A program made the translations under genes and the position numbers. DNA of 57,447 bases, from assembly GCA_026770575.1 (NCBI GenBank), contig MU657194.1, positions 9,688 through 67,134 on the forward strand, written 5' to 3'. Shown piece by piece: positions 45,677 through 56,886 of the stretch (position 1 is the stretch's first letter; each line of letters opens with the position of its first letter). The DNA is from Pelagophyceae sp. CCMP2097. Lineage: Eukaryota > Sar > Pelagophyceae. Below the pieces are notes generated by a model that was given only the letters and a program-made list of their open reading frames with translations, searched no databases and had not been told where the DNA came from.

Positions 45677-45824
45677 ATGTCTCGAGGGCTTGCCTTGGCC
45701 CCGAGGTCTCTATAGAGGGCCTGGCTTTCGCCCACTCGCGCCTCTGCACCATGTCTCGAGGGCTTGCCTTGGCCCCGAGGTCTCTATAGAGGGCCTGGCT
45801 TTCGCCCACTCGCGCCTCTGCACC
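45677..45824. repeat. Perfect 74-bp tandem duplication
   Basis: Bases 45677-45750 and 45751-45824 are identical (unit starts ATGTCTCGAGGGCTTGCC). They lie 86 bp upstream of the start codon of the RRM/OPR-like gene. Perfect identity indicates a recent duplication or an assembly artefact. It would double any promoter element it contains, including a TCTCTATAGAG near-palindrome. Confidence 0.9.
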
Positions 45825-46019
45825 ACGACACAGAATCGCCACGACGTGGCCACCGATTGCTTGGCACCTAGGGCTGACAGAGGCGCCCACGAATGAGGTG
45901 TCGGCTCGGTTCGGAGGCGCCGGAGTGGCTCCTCCGACGCAAGGCGGTACTCGCATCCTCGCGGCGTCTTGGAAACCCACCGTCGTCGGCTCGTCTGACG
46001 AGGCGTGCGTTTGTGAATG

Positions 46020-47210
46020 TTAGCAGTCGTGTTTGGCGTCCAAATCGTCTCGTTCCACGACGGTGTGCGTGACGGTGACGTGGAACCGAATCGTCCCGAC
46101 GAGGATCTCGTCTCCCGAGGCTAGAGTTTCGGCGTTGGTCGACGGCGCGTGCAACGCCGAGAGCCTCAGCCAAGTGCCGTTCGTCGACGCCTTGCCATTC
46201 GCGGCGCCGTCGAGGAGCTCGAACCGCCTCTTGGATGCGTCGTAGCGCACGCGCGCGTGCTCCGACGACACGGACGCGTCGACGCCGACGGTCTCGCCGT
46301 CGACGTCGGCGGAAAACTTGATCGCGTTCGTAGGTCGTCGGCCCAGCGCCGCTCCAGCCTGCGCAGGAGCGTCCCGAAAAAAGGCTCCCGGGGAAGAGGA
46401 GGTACGCACCTCTCCAACGATGAAAACTGCGCCTTGTAAGGGTGACCCGTCAGGCGCGAAGCACTCCAACTCCAGTTCCGCTTCGCCCTTGGCCTCTTCC
46501 GAGGCGCGCTTGACGAGCAACTGGTGCTTGCCGATCATGGCGATGTCGCCGAGGCGCAGCGGCTGCGCCGTTTGCGGCCTTAAACGGCGGAACGTGCCGG
46601 AAGCCGACCCAAGGTCGCGGATGCCAAAAGTCGCCGCGACCGAGTCGTAGTCGATAGCAAAGTGCCGCCGCGACACCGTCGAGTCGGCAAAGGGCATAAA
46701 GTCGCGCCGGTCGCAACGGTCGCCGGAAACGTCGGCCGGCGCGGGCGCCGCGCACGGCCCCGCCCTGCGGCCGCCGACGGCGCCGTCCTTGGAGACCTCG
46801 AAGCTTCGGCCGTTCCACTCGGACTCCGTGGGACCGAGGCATTGGAGGAGGAGCATGGGCTCGGAGACGAGGGACTTCGACCGTATGAAAGGCCCGTCGC
46901 TCTTCGCCGCGCCGTGCGGGCCGTCGTCGCGACCGCGGCCGGCGGCGGAGTACAAGCCGGCGCCGCCCTCGCGTACGAGATCGTCGATGAGCCTCTTCAG
47001 GTTGTGGTTCGGGACGAGCATTCTATGTTCGAGCGCCTGGCCCGTGCGGGGCGAAGAGTCGTGCGAGGAGAGCCACCTTTCAATGGCGCTCCGGTCGTAA
47101 GTGTGCCCGTCGGCGGCGATGACGGGGACGCGCATCAGAGAGCGCGTGATTGGACAGGTGAACTCGTCCCTGAGCTCCTGCCCTTCCGCCAAAGGCACCA
47201 AGACGACCAT
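46020..47210 (-). CDS. U-box / FHA domain protein (probable E3 ubiquitin ligase)
   Basis: ATG 47210; exons 47210-46410 and 46358-46020, with a 51-nt in-frame intron (GTGCGTACC...GCGCAG), about 379 residues. The U-box is near the start: DEFTCPITRSLMRVPVIAAD, GHTYDRSAIERWL. Two FHA domains follow, the first with TVSRRHFAIDYD and SASGTF, the second with AGAALGRRPTNAI, VSSEHARV and STNGTW. FHA domains bind phosphothreonine, so the protein may couple phosphorylation to ubiquitination. If the 51-nt segment is retained, the frame stays open and adds 17 residues. The longer upstream frame to 47501 lacks an ATG and is not included. Confidence 0.85.
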   Translation of the reverse strand: MVVLVPLAEGQELRDEFTCPITRSLMRVPVIAADGHTYDRSAIERWLSSHDSSPRTGQALEHRMLVPNHNLKRLIDDLVREGGAGLYSAAGRGRDDGPHGAAKSDGPFIRSKSLVSEPMLLLQCLGPTESEWNGRSFEVSKDGAVGGRRAGPCAAPAPADVSGDRCDRRDFMPFADSTVSRRHFAIDYDSVAATFGIRDLGSASGTFRRLRPQTAQPLRLGDIAMIGKHQLLVKRASEEAKGEAELELECFAPDGSPLQGAVFIVGEVRTSSSPGAFFRDAPAQAGAALGRRPTNAIKFSADVDGETVGVDASVSSEHARVRYDASKRRFELLDGAANGKASTNGTWLRLSALHAPSTNAETLASGDEILVGTIRFHVTVTHTVVERDDLDAKHDC

Positions 47211-47524
47211 CCCTCTGCGGATTTGCCTGCAATTTGGGAGGGCGCAGCCGCGGCCCGACGCCGGTACAGGCCTCCGTGACGCGGGCGCAGAGGGGCGCGC
47301 TGTCCACTTAAGTCCACCGACCGCAGGACAGTTCGCGCGCGCGCGCAGGACCGGTCGTTTGGCGAAGGGTCGGGGCCCGAGGCTCGCGTCACAAGAAACA
47401 ACAGTAGGGCGACTCCGGGCCTCGGCGAGTGGCGCTCGGAGCGGGCGCCGTGGCGGGGCCGGAGGGCTGCTGAGCGCTGCCGGGGGCTGCGTCACCGGCA
47501 AAGCCTCCCCGGTCTTCTCGCCCG

Positions 47525-48391
47525 CTACCCGAGTGGCCTGTCCTTTGAGCCGAGGAGCATCTTCTTGCCCTTTTTCATCTGGTTGGCGACGCGCCGGCCG
47601 TTGCGGTTCGTGCCGCCGCCGCCCTGGTCGGGTAGACCGACAGCGTCCTCGTCCAACTCGGCCATCGTCGGCAGCCGAGGCTTGTCCGCAGCCTGCGGCG
47701 TCGCCACCTGCGAGAGAGCGTTGAAGGGACCGAAACGAACGAGGCCCGCCGACGCCCCGGCAGATAGGGCCCGGGACCCCGAGGCCCCGGGGTCCCGGCC
47801 CCGGGGTCCCGGCAGCGAGGTCCCGGCAGCGAGGGCCCTGTCAAGGGGCCCAGTATAGAAGACCTCTGATACTGGGCCCCGGCATCGAGGGCCGGTAGAG
47901 AGAGCCCGGTCAAGGAACCGATAAACGAGACCTCTGGACAGTGGTTCGTTGTCGCGTCTTGCGCCGGTCCTCGCCTTTTCATCGTACTCCAGAAAGAGCA
48001 CCGAGCCGATGATGAAGACGAGCAGTCCGACGGACCCGAGCGCGAGCGCCTACGACGGCGTCTCGAACCGCCGGGCGCGGGCGGGTACGCACGATCTCGA
48101 TAGGGTCTCCCAGAGCCGCTTGGTCGCCGGTGAGGGCCACCAGGAACTGCGACGGCGCCGCCTCCAGCGAGACCGAGGCACGCGAAAATACCGGCGCGCG
48201 CCTGCGAGGCGGCGGTGAAGGGTCAGAATGCGGCCGAGGCGGGCCACGTCGGCCCTGCACTGAGGTGGGCCGAATCGTTGGCGGGCCAACGGTTCCGCGA
48301 CGCACTTCGCGATGGCGCGCGGGTGCACGGGCTGGAAGCCGGCCGCGAACGGCGCTACCGCGGCGAGGAGCGCGACGACGAGGCGGGGCAT
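47525..48391 (-). CDS. Plastid-targeted single-helix membrane protein, unknown
   Basis: Minus-strand exons 48391-48306, 48201-48093, 48049-47975 and 47707-47525; 150 residues; phases agree. The N-terminus MPRLVVALLAAVAPFAAGFQP combines a signal peptide with an AGF|QP site that resembles the ASAFAP-type motif (Phe after cleavage) of proteins imported into complex plastids of red lineage. One transmembrane helix follows (ALALGSVGLLVFIIGSVLFLEY), then a Gly/Asn-rich basic tail (GGGGTNRNGRRVANQMKKGK). It is probably a thylakoid or envelope protein. The third intron begins GC and contains GGTCCCGG repeats (about 47770-47900). No family is recognised. Confidence 0.65.
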
Positions 48392-48555
48392 TGCAGTAGT
48401 TAGCTTTGCGTCCCACAAAAAAAAGAAGCTGAGTCGCTGAAAGGCGATGGTCTCGGGCATGCGCACTGCATGCGGCCGTGTCTTTCAAGGAGCTTGCGAT
48501 TCAGTCATCTCGCGGGAGGCGCGAGTTCAATGAAGCGTTTCGTTAGTGCGGGTGT

Positions 48556-49095
48556 CTACTCGTTGGCCTTGAGAATGTGGAAGTGCAGCACGCGCCACAA
48601 CTTGGCGACGAGCGTGGCGGCGTCGTCCTCCAGGACCAGCGCCAGCTCGGCCTGGATGGCCTGCGGCGCCGCGCGGCGCTCGAGCTGTGTCGTCACGAAG
48701 TCGATCAGAGTCGGCTCCTCCTCGCCGAGGTATTCCGCAATCTTCTTGCAGATCCAGGGCCGGAGGCGCGATCGCACCAGGCCGCGCTTTTCGACGACGT
48801 CCCAGTCGACGGCGAGCGCGAAGAGCGCCGTCGGGTCCGTCGGGACTCTTTCGGCGAGGTGGCGGTCCGCGCTCTTGGCGTCGCGGCCAGAGCTGGACCG
48901 CGGCCGCGGTGACGTGGCCTCGTCGTCAGAGTAGTCGAGCAGCTGCAGCGGCCGCGCCACGATGGCGTCGTCCGTCTCGAAGCCCAGCGCGGCGGCAGAT
49001 GCCGGCGCCACGCGCGCAAACGCCACCGGCGCGCGCGCGTTGAGGCCGAAGCCCAACTTCGAAGACGTCATGGACAGGCCAGTCGGCGCGAAATG

Positions 49096-49126
<31 letters not shown>

Positions 49127-50341
49127 TCGACGCGCCGCTTCTTGTCGGCGGGCTTCGCCTCGACGATGTCCATGTCTGCGTCCGCTGGCGCCGCGGGCCG
49201 CTTGGCCCAGTCCGCGTCCGCCATTGTCTGTTGGATCTTGGCCTGCAGCTCCCGGCGCCGCTCGTCCTCGAGCTCGCGGTCGCGCCTTGCTTGCAGAGAC
49301 CGGAACTTGTCCATCTCCTCTTTGATCATCTTGTCGTGAGACGCGCCGTCGTCCGCCGCCGCGGGCGTGGACGGCGCCGCCGCGCCCGCCGACTCTGACA
49401 GAAGCGCGGCCATTTGGCTCGGCTTGACGGCCGACTTTGCGTCGACGCTCGCCACAAACGCCTTGAGCTGCTCGAGCAGCACCTCGTCGGCCGCACTCCT
49501 ACGAGGCACCTCAGCCCGTGCGCTTCCGCAGCAATTCAACGCACCTTTCCATGGAGCCGCTGGAGCTCGAAGGCCCGGTGGGGGCGGCCGAGTACGACGT
49601 CTTGCCAGAGGCCTAAATCGGAAGCGTCTGCGCGCCGTCGGCGGCCTTGCATTCTCACCTGTTGCTTGCGGCGCGTCTGGACCAAGAGGTCGATGACCGC
49701 CTGTTCCTTCTTGCCAACCTTCACAAGGATTTGCTGCTCCTCGAGTTCAAAGTCGTTTAGCAGCTTCACGGCCTGCATGGCGCCCTCTGCGCGGGCAAAA
49801 GTACAAAAGCCAAATGCTTTCGGCCTGTCCGTCTCCGAGTCCACGGTGCGCTTCCACTTCAGGACCGGGCCGCACTTTTGAAGCAAAGCTTCGATGAACG
49901 AGTCGTGCACCGTCAGCGGCAGCTTGCCGACAAAGACGTTCATCGGCTCGGCAAAGGCCTAATCAAGGAGATGTGGCCGCGGATCACTCGATGCACAAGG
50001 GGACCATGGATCAAACGGCGCACCTCGCCCGTCGCGTGTTGCGCAGCGCCGTTGGGCGCTTCTGCGGTCACTGGCCGGAGAATTGCGGCGGCCTGCATTC
50101 GCATTTGCGGGGGCGGCTGGCCCCGGGGCATGCCGTACTGCGGGTACATCGCCGGCTGCATCGTCTGCATGCCGGGCATGCCATAGGCCATCTGCATGCC
50201 CGGCATCATGCCCGGCATGCCGTACGCGGGCGCGCCGTACTGCGCCGGCCGCGGCGCGCCGCCGTAGGGCGCGCCGTAGTAGCCGGCCGCGCCATACGCC
50301 GGCCGCTGCGCGCCCGCTTGCTGCTGCTGCCACGGATTCAT
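48556..50341 (-). CDS. RBM25: RNA-binding protein 25 (RRM + PWI)
   Basis: Minus-strand exons 50341-50072, 49958-49659, 49612-49545 and 49498-48556; 526 residues; phases agree. A Gln/Gly/Tyr/Met-rich N-terminus ([20 protein letters not shown]) precedes an RRM ([40 protein letters not shown]) and, after an acidic/basic helical linker, a C-terminal PWI domain ([40 protein letters not shown]). This is the RBM25/Snu71 arrangement. RBM25 is a nuclear splicing regulator linked to U1 snRNP. The product is shorter than human RBM25 (about 840) because the central RE/RD-rich region is small. Confidence 0.92.
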
Positions 50342-50981
50342 GCCGTCAGCGATGCGCCGAGGCGACGGGGCAGACAGGCAGCGATTTCTCACCGGCGCAG
50401 GAGACCGGCAACCGTGAACGGCGGGCGGGCGCGCGAAACTTTTTTAAACGGCAGTCAGGAGACGACCGGGGGCCCAAAGCCTCTTCTCAAGGCAATGCCT
50501 CACCGCCCGCCGGAACCGCAAGCCGCCGCGACGTAACCGAGAGCTCGAACGGCAAGGCCTGCGGGACGCACTGCGAAAAAGCGACACGTGGGATTAATTG
50601 TGTGAGACAGAGATCAGAGAACGGTTTGTATCGCCAAACGCAGGGTGGCGTTCCGAGTCGCCAGCTGCTGGAGACGGAGCGGCTCTAAACAACTCTCCCC
50701 GAGCAACGGTCCTGCCCTTTGGGCTGGGACGTCGAGAGCGCGACGGCAGCAGAAATGCTTTATGGACAATCGTTTCGAAATCGTGCGCTACTCGAGCGCT
50801 TAATCAAGCTCTTGTGAGAGCTGCCGCCGCGTTGAGCTCGCGAGGCTGCGCGCGGCGGCGGCTCTCGCACGTCCGCCGGGCGCTTGTTTGGACGGGTGCT
50901 TCGTCTGTCCACTCGATGTATATGCCGGCCTCTTGCCAGATGCGTGGAGATCCTTTTTCACCACCTCCGCTGGCGTGCGGT
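50342..50981. other. Intergenic region
   Basis: A 640-bp spacer between two minus-strand genes with no coding-biased frame. It contains the RBM25 promoter and the 3' end of the OmpA-domain gene. No RNA gene was recognised. Confidence 0.4.
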
Positions 50982-51880
50982 TCAGGCCTCGTCGTCGGAG
51001 TCAACGGCGAGCGCCCCGTCGGCGTCTTGCAGCGCGACGGGCACGCGGTCGTTCATGACGCCGAGGTTGTCGAGGTCCTCTTCGGTCATGCCGTGCGTGT
51101 CGAAGCGATCCGTCGCCGGCGCAAAGTGCCGGCGGTGCGCGCCCGGCGGGGCGACGGCGTAGTCCTCGCGCGCTTTGCGCTTTGGGAGCTCGAAGCCGCC
51201 GCACTTGACGAAGAGCTCGACGCGGCGGTTCAAGGCCGCGGGCCCGTCGTCGCCAAAGTCCCAGACGACCGGCCGCGTGTTGGAAAAGCCGACGATGCGC
51301 AGGCGCGCGGCGGCGACACCGAGGAAGACGAGCGCGGCCTTGACTGCGCGCGCGCGCTCGCACGTGAGCAGGAAGCCCACGCGCCGCGGCGCCTCCAAGC
51401 CGCAGTGGCCTTCGATGCTGACCTGGAAAGTACTGTGGCGCAGCAGCAGCGCGGCAAACGACCGCAGCGGCGCGCGGCTCGAGTCGTCGAGCCGCACGTC
51501 CTGGAACCGGAACCGGATGTCAGTCTTGAGCTTGTGTAAAGCCTCCACCAAAGCGATCTACGGAGAAAAGGTAAGGATCTACGCGCACCGAGGTGGAGAA
51601 AAGACGACGAGACGAGGCGGCGCGGGCTTCACGCCGCCTTCCGGCGGGGCGGCCCTACGCGCGGGCCGCCCGGGATGGTCCCCCGACGGACCTGCTCGAG
51701 GGACGAGATTTCGCGGGCGAAGGGCGTCCCGCGGAGCGAGGCGATGTAGCGGACCGTCTCCTCGGACCGCACGTTGGCGCGGATGAACTTGTTCACGCGC
51801 CGCAGGCGCGCCAGCGCGCCCGAGTCCAGCAGCGCCGCCACGCAGTGCAGCAGCTCCTGCGACGACGAGTGCCAGCTCAT
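50982..51880 (-). CDS. F-box-like / OmpA-like domain fusion protein
   Basis: Exons 51880-51692 and 51557-50982 (134-nt intron, phase 0), 254 residues. The short N-terminal part (SSQELLHCVAALLDSGALARLRRVNKFIR) looks like an F-box-type helical motif. The C-terminal part fits the OmpA-like fold: IRFRFQDVRL, FQVSIEGHCG, ERARAVKAALVFLGV, RLRIVGFSNTRPV and ALNRRVELFV. In bacteria this fold binds peptidoglycan. The Asp of the usual GHTD is Cys here, but the RA and NRRVE positions are kept. There is no signal peptide, so the protein is probably cytosolic. The ligand in a eukaryote is unknown. Confidence 0.75.
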
Positions 51881-52242
51881 CTTCCGAGGCTCCGAAACGG
51901 CGCGCGGATAGGGCACCGGCGAGCGGCCCTCCGTCCGCGGGCGTCGCCGCGCGTCGGCGAAGCGCCGCGGAGGCCGGGTGCCGGGCGCTCGCGGTGGTCT
52001 TGGCTCGGAAGCTTTCCTCCAAGCAGTGACTCACCAAAATATCGCGCTCCGAGAATATAGTTCATAAGAAGCATATGAACATTTGATGAAAACTCGAAAA
52101 TGCAAATAGGGGCCTCACGTATAGAGTGTATACCCAAAATTACCCTTTCTCCAGACCGCCGACGGTGGCAAGACTTGGTGGGCTTCGCGCGCGAGGTCGG
52201 CGTGCGCGCGGCGCCGCGCGCGGGCCGCGGCTCCGCCCCTCG
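51881..52242. other. Divergent promoter region
   Basis: A 362-bp spacer between the divergent OmpA-domain gene (minus) and the large coiled-coil gene (plus). Bases 52035-52145 are AT-rich and contain the start-proximal words TATAGTTCATAAGAAGCATATG and ATAGAGTGTATACCC. No gene is visible. Confidence 0.4.
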
Positions 52243-55200
52243 ATGACCGCCGGCCCGGGCGCGGTATCGTTGGGTGATGGCGTCGACGACGGCGGCGTGG
52301 ACGACGCGGCGGCGCCGACGCATCTTGAGCCGTCGACGTCGCCGACGCGCGACATGCTCATGAGCCTCCTCCAGGATGACGACGACGACTTCGACGCCTT
52401 CCTGAAAGGCACCGGAACCGCGCAGGCCGCGCCGGCGGCGGCGCCCACGGGGGGCGCGACGCCGGTGCCGGCGCGCAGACCGCCGTCGTTCACGCCGCCG
52501 ACGACGACGGCCGTCGACGCCGCGCTGGCCCGCCGCAGGCTCGAGGAGTTGCTGGACGACTCGGACGAGTCCGAGGGTGACGTTGCGCCGGCGGCGGCGC
52601 CGTTGCGGGCCTCGCTGCTGCTGCAGACGAGCGACTCTGGCGACGACTTGCTGCGGAGTATCGAGGAGATGATCGGGCCGGACCGCGGCGCGGCGCCGGA
52701 GCAGGACCGGCCGCGCGGTACTTCGCGAGGCACGGCGTCGCGCGCGCTCGGGTCGCTCAAGTCCGCCATGGGCCTCTCCAAAAAGAAGCCGGGCCGCGAC
52801 CGCGCCGACTCGTGCGACTCCGAGGACTCGCACGACTCGACCGAGGCGGCGCCCGAAAAGGAGGCGAAGAAGAAGCGGTCGCTGCTGCGAGCGACCAAGG
52901 CCGCGCTCGGCTTCTCCAAAAAGAAGAGCGCGTCCGCCGCCGACCAGTCTTCGTCAAGCGCGGTGCAGGGCGGCGCCGCGGTCGCCATCGCCGAGGAGGA
53001 GTCGGACGAAGATGGCGACGACACGCCGGACCTTTCCGGCCTCGCCGGCGTGTCCAAGAAGCCGCTGCAGACGAAAGATCGTTCGAACTCGGACCACGTC
53101 CGCACCCTCGAGCGCAAGCTCGCCGTCCTCCAGGCCCACGCTGGGTACGTCTCCCTGCCTGTATAAACTGCGTGTCTTGGAATTTTGGGCGCCGCGCTCC
53201 CAAAAGGCCCCATGCTCCCCGGACGCCTCCCGTCTAGGCTCAACGACGACGAGCTGGAGTGGAAGATTGCGTCCTCGAACACCAAGGACCCTTATGGTCT
53301 GGCGAAAAAAGAAAAAGAGGTCAAAGAGGCAGAGTACGACCGGCTCATGTGGGAGCGTTCAAAACTAGAGGCGGTGAAGCGCCTGTGCGACGACCGCCGC
53401 GTCACCGACGCGCTGCGCGACGCGGAAAAGGCCGCGATGGACGCCGCGGAGAAGAGGCTGACGGAGCCGCTGGACGCGGCAGACGCGCCCGACGCGCCAA
53501 AGGAGGAAGAAACGCCGCCGGCCGACGTGAAGGCCGCGGCGCCGCCGCCGGCGCCGAAGCCGCCGATGATGGACCTGAACGCGGCCATTGCCGGGCGAGG
53601 TCAGGGCCTCGCGGCGGCGCTCGCGGGCCGCGGAGGAGGCGGCGGCGGCGGCGGCGGCGGCTTCCTCGCGGCGCTGGCGGGCGCGCGCCTCGGCGGCCGC
53701 GGCCGAGGCATCGGCGGCGCGGGCGGCCTAATGGCGCGCGCGCCGAAAAAGGCGAAAACGTGCGTTGGCCCTTTTCCCCGTGCCGTGTCGCGTTTGTGTT
53801 TGTGCCGCGACGTGTCGTTTAGGATCGCGTCGGCGAAGCTCGGGCTGAAGAAAGTGCGGGAGCAGTCTTTGAAGGACGTTGAGAAGCTGCCTGTTCAGCT
53901 GAAGGAGTTTCGGGTCGTGGACGAGCTGCTCGGCGAGCTCGTCACCCTCGGCGAGGAGCACGACGCGCGAATCGACGAGGCGCGCAAGGGCGCTATTCTG
54001 AGACGCGACTTTGACCGCCTCTCGGAGGAGGCGCAGTGGGCTGCTGTGGCGCATGAAGAGGCCAAAGCGGCGTATGAGACTCGGCGCTTTGCGAGAGCCG
54101 AGCGCTTAAAAGCCGCCGCTGCGAAGACCGCCGAGGATTTGGAGGTCAAGGCCGCGGCGGAGGCGCGCGACGAGGCGGCGGCGGCCGCTGTGCGGGCGGC
54201 GGCGGCGGCCCCGGAGGCGATGACAAAGGAGGCGTTTCTTGCGCGGCGGGCGGCGCGGGCGCAGGCCGCCGCCGTGCGCGCCGTCGTCGGCGGGCGGTCC
54301 ATGAGCGGGTCGCAATCGAGCGGGTCGATGCGCTCGCTCGTCGTGGATTTGGACGAGCCGATTGAAGACTTTGACGACTACCAAGACAACGTTCTTCCGC
54401 AGCAACCGCTGGCGCGCCGAAAGTCGTCGGAGCAGCACTGGTCAGAGGCCCTCGCCGTGGCCGAGGCGCCCAAAGGCGAAATCGGCGCCGTCGCGGAAGA
54501 AGCGAATGGCGCGGCGCCGGATGATGCGACGGGCGCTGCGTCGGGTGATGCGACGGGCGCTGCGTCGGATGCTGCGCCCGCGCAAGGCGCGAGCGGCGCC
54601 CCGGCCGAGGCGCAGTTCGTCATCGGCGACGATGACGACGGCGACGAGTCGCCGGCGGAGCTGAAGATGCGGACGGTCTCTGTCGACGACATGATCGTCA
54701 AGGCGCCCTCGGTGCAGCCCGTCGAGGCGCCCGTCGAGCAGCCCGCGGAGGCGCCCTCGGAGCAGCCCGCGGACGAGGAGCACGCTGAGCAGCCCGCGGG
54801 GGTGCCGGAGCAGGCGCAGCAGCCCGAAGCGGCGGCGGACGAGGCCTTGACGGCGGCGGCGGAGACGTCGGATTCGTCCGTCGTCGTCGACGAGGCCGCC
54901 GCGGCATTCGCCGACGAGGCCGCCGTCGTCGACGAGGCCGCGGTACCGCCGACTGAAGAGGAAGAGGAGGAAGAAGAGGAGGCGCCTCTGGCGCCAACTT
55001 TGTCGCTGCCTCCGCGGCCGCCGCCGGCGCCGACGCGCGAGGACTTGGCCGTCTTGGACCGCGGCTTCGGCGAGCGGTGCGGGTCTGTGGCGGCGCGCAT
55101 CAACGCCACGCTCGAGGCGGCGCGCAATTCGTTTGTGGCCGTGGGCGTATCTCTACACGACTGCGAGGACGCTTTGGAGAGGTGGCGGCAGCGCGAGCGC

Positions 55201-56886
55201 GACGCGCCGAACCGCTCGCTGGCTTTGGCGGCCGAGGAGGAGCAGTGGCGCGAGCGCGAGGCCGACGACAACGCGTTTGCGCTGGCGCTCATGCGGACGC
55301 TCGTGCCTTCGGCCATCTCCGAGGAGACGCCGGAGAGTCTGCGTCTCAGGGCGGCGCACCAGGTGGCAAAGGCGGCCGTGAAAGACGATTCCGAAATCTC
55401 GGACAAGCGCGCGCAGTCGCTCGCCGCCGCCTGGGGAGGCCTGTATACGCACGAGCTCGCGGGCAGGCTCAAGCGCTGCCGGTAAGTCCCTTTGCGATGC
55501 GGGGGTCTTTACGGACCGTCGACACAGGCCGCTGCACTGGGTGCAGATGCACATTGATGACATCACGACTTCGAACTTTCTCGCGGGCGCGGGCGCCGAG
55601 ACGTTTAAGAACCTCGGCGACTACGACGTGATCGAGCTCCGCGCCATCTACGCCTGCTGCCCGAAGAAGTTCGACCGAGACCAGACGGGCGCAAAAGCCG
55701 CCTGGCGCGCCGAGCTGGTCGAACGTGCGCCGATGCTCTTGGGAGGGGGTGCCCAATCCGAGTCGTTTTCCCGGACGTTTTTCGGTCTAGGCCTCGAGGC
55801 TCTCGTGTCTCGCGAGCGGCGCGACGTGGTGGCCGCGGGGTGGGACGGCGAGAAGGACTGCCGGCGATTGGTCTCTCTGCCGGCGGTTGGGGAGAAGCAG
55901 CGCAGGTCCCAGGAGTTCCACTACCTCTCCACGCCAGAGTCCGACGCCGTCCAGGCGCGCTACGAGGCCAACCGCCTCCGCTTAGACGACCGGCAGGCCT
56001 CGCACGCGTGAGTCGAATAAGGCGCCGGATTTTACACGTGGCAAGCGCATCGCCAACAAGCGCTCTTAGGTCGCTCGAGCTTCGGCTGGGCGAGTGCCGC
56101 GAGGAGCGTGACAACGCGTTTGCGGACGCGCGGTCCGAGTATCTGCAGCAGCTTTATGGGAAACCCATGTTGAAGCAACTCGCCAAGGAAGCGGACGACA
56201 CTTTTAAGTCGGTCACGCACGACGTCGCAAAAATGAAGATCGACCTCGACAATTCAATAAGGCAGGTCGCGAGCGCGACGCCGACCGAGGGCGAGTTTTT
56301 GCAGCTGCGCAAACTTTACGCGAGGCACAAGCTCGAGGCGGCCGACGCCGCTGCAGACGCGCGAGACCTCGCCGCGCTCAGGCGCCGCGTCGTCGACCGC
56401 CGGCGGCCGGCAGCCGCCGCGGCCGCCGCGCCGGCCGCGGCGGGCGTGGCCGCCGCGTACGCGGCGAATACGGGCGCGGCGGTCGTGTCCGACGACGACT
56501 GGGTCGAGCGCTGGACGTTCCTGCAGCGCGGCCGCCTGATCCGCGGGCCCTTTGACCCGTGGCCCGCCATCGAGCGGGCGGAGATGGATGGCAACGTGGT
56601 GAAGAAGTTGTCGGACGCGGAAGAAGCCGCGGCGCGGAAGAAGGACATCGAGGCCACCACCGCGGCGAGGCTGCGGCGCCAGTCCGCCGCCGCAGCCGCC
56701 CTGCCCCCGCCGACGCCGTCGCCCGACGACCCGCCGCCGTCGGCGCTCAAGACGCCGAGGCCTTGCGACGTGGCCGCGCAGCAATCTGCCCCGCGCAAGG
56801 ACCTCGCTGTCGTCCAGCCGCGATCCCGGAGACTCAATATGCTCGCAAAGTCGCCGGACCGCTCCCAGACGCCGCCGGGCGTCTAG
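52243..56886 (+). CDS. Large low-complexity coiled-coil protein, unknown
   Basis: Exons 52243-53144, 53238-53759, 53823-55481, 55528-55724, 55791-56007 and 56070-56886; 1437 residues; phases agree. The N-terminus is acidic/Ser-rich with two GLSKKK/GFSKKK basic blocks. Then comes a conserved-looking helix (LNDDELEWKIASSNTKDPYG, KEVKEAEYDRLMWERSKLEA), a Pro-rich run, a poly-Gly run (ten Gly), coiled coils (LKKVREQSLKDVEKLPVQLK), an Ala/Glu-rich region with QPAEAP-type repeats, a block PLHWVQMHIDDITTSNFLAG, and a C-terminal DDDWVERWTFLQRGRLIRGP. The order of Pro/Gly-rich then helical segments recalls actin regulators, but I see no formin FH2 signature. Its function is unknown. The intron at 53760-53822 is a multiple of three and could be retained. 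Confidence 0.7.

Noticed and set aside
53170..53240. Second gene starting at ATG 53211 for the C-terminal coiled-coil part
   Set aside because: The acceptor TCTAG at 53237 joins exon 1 in phase and gives a natural sequence across the junction, so one gene is more likely, though RNA evidence is absent.
52140..53285. 381-residue Ser-rich minus-strand frame
   Set aside because: It is the antisense shadow of the acidic/Ser-rich first exon of the plus-strand gene, which splices in phase to the next exon.
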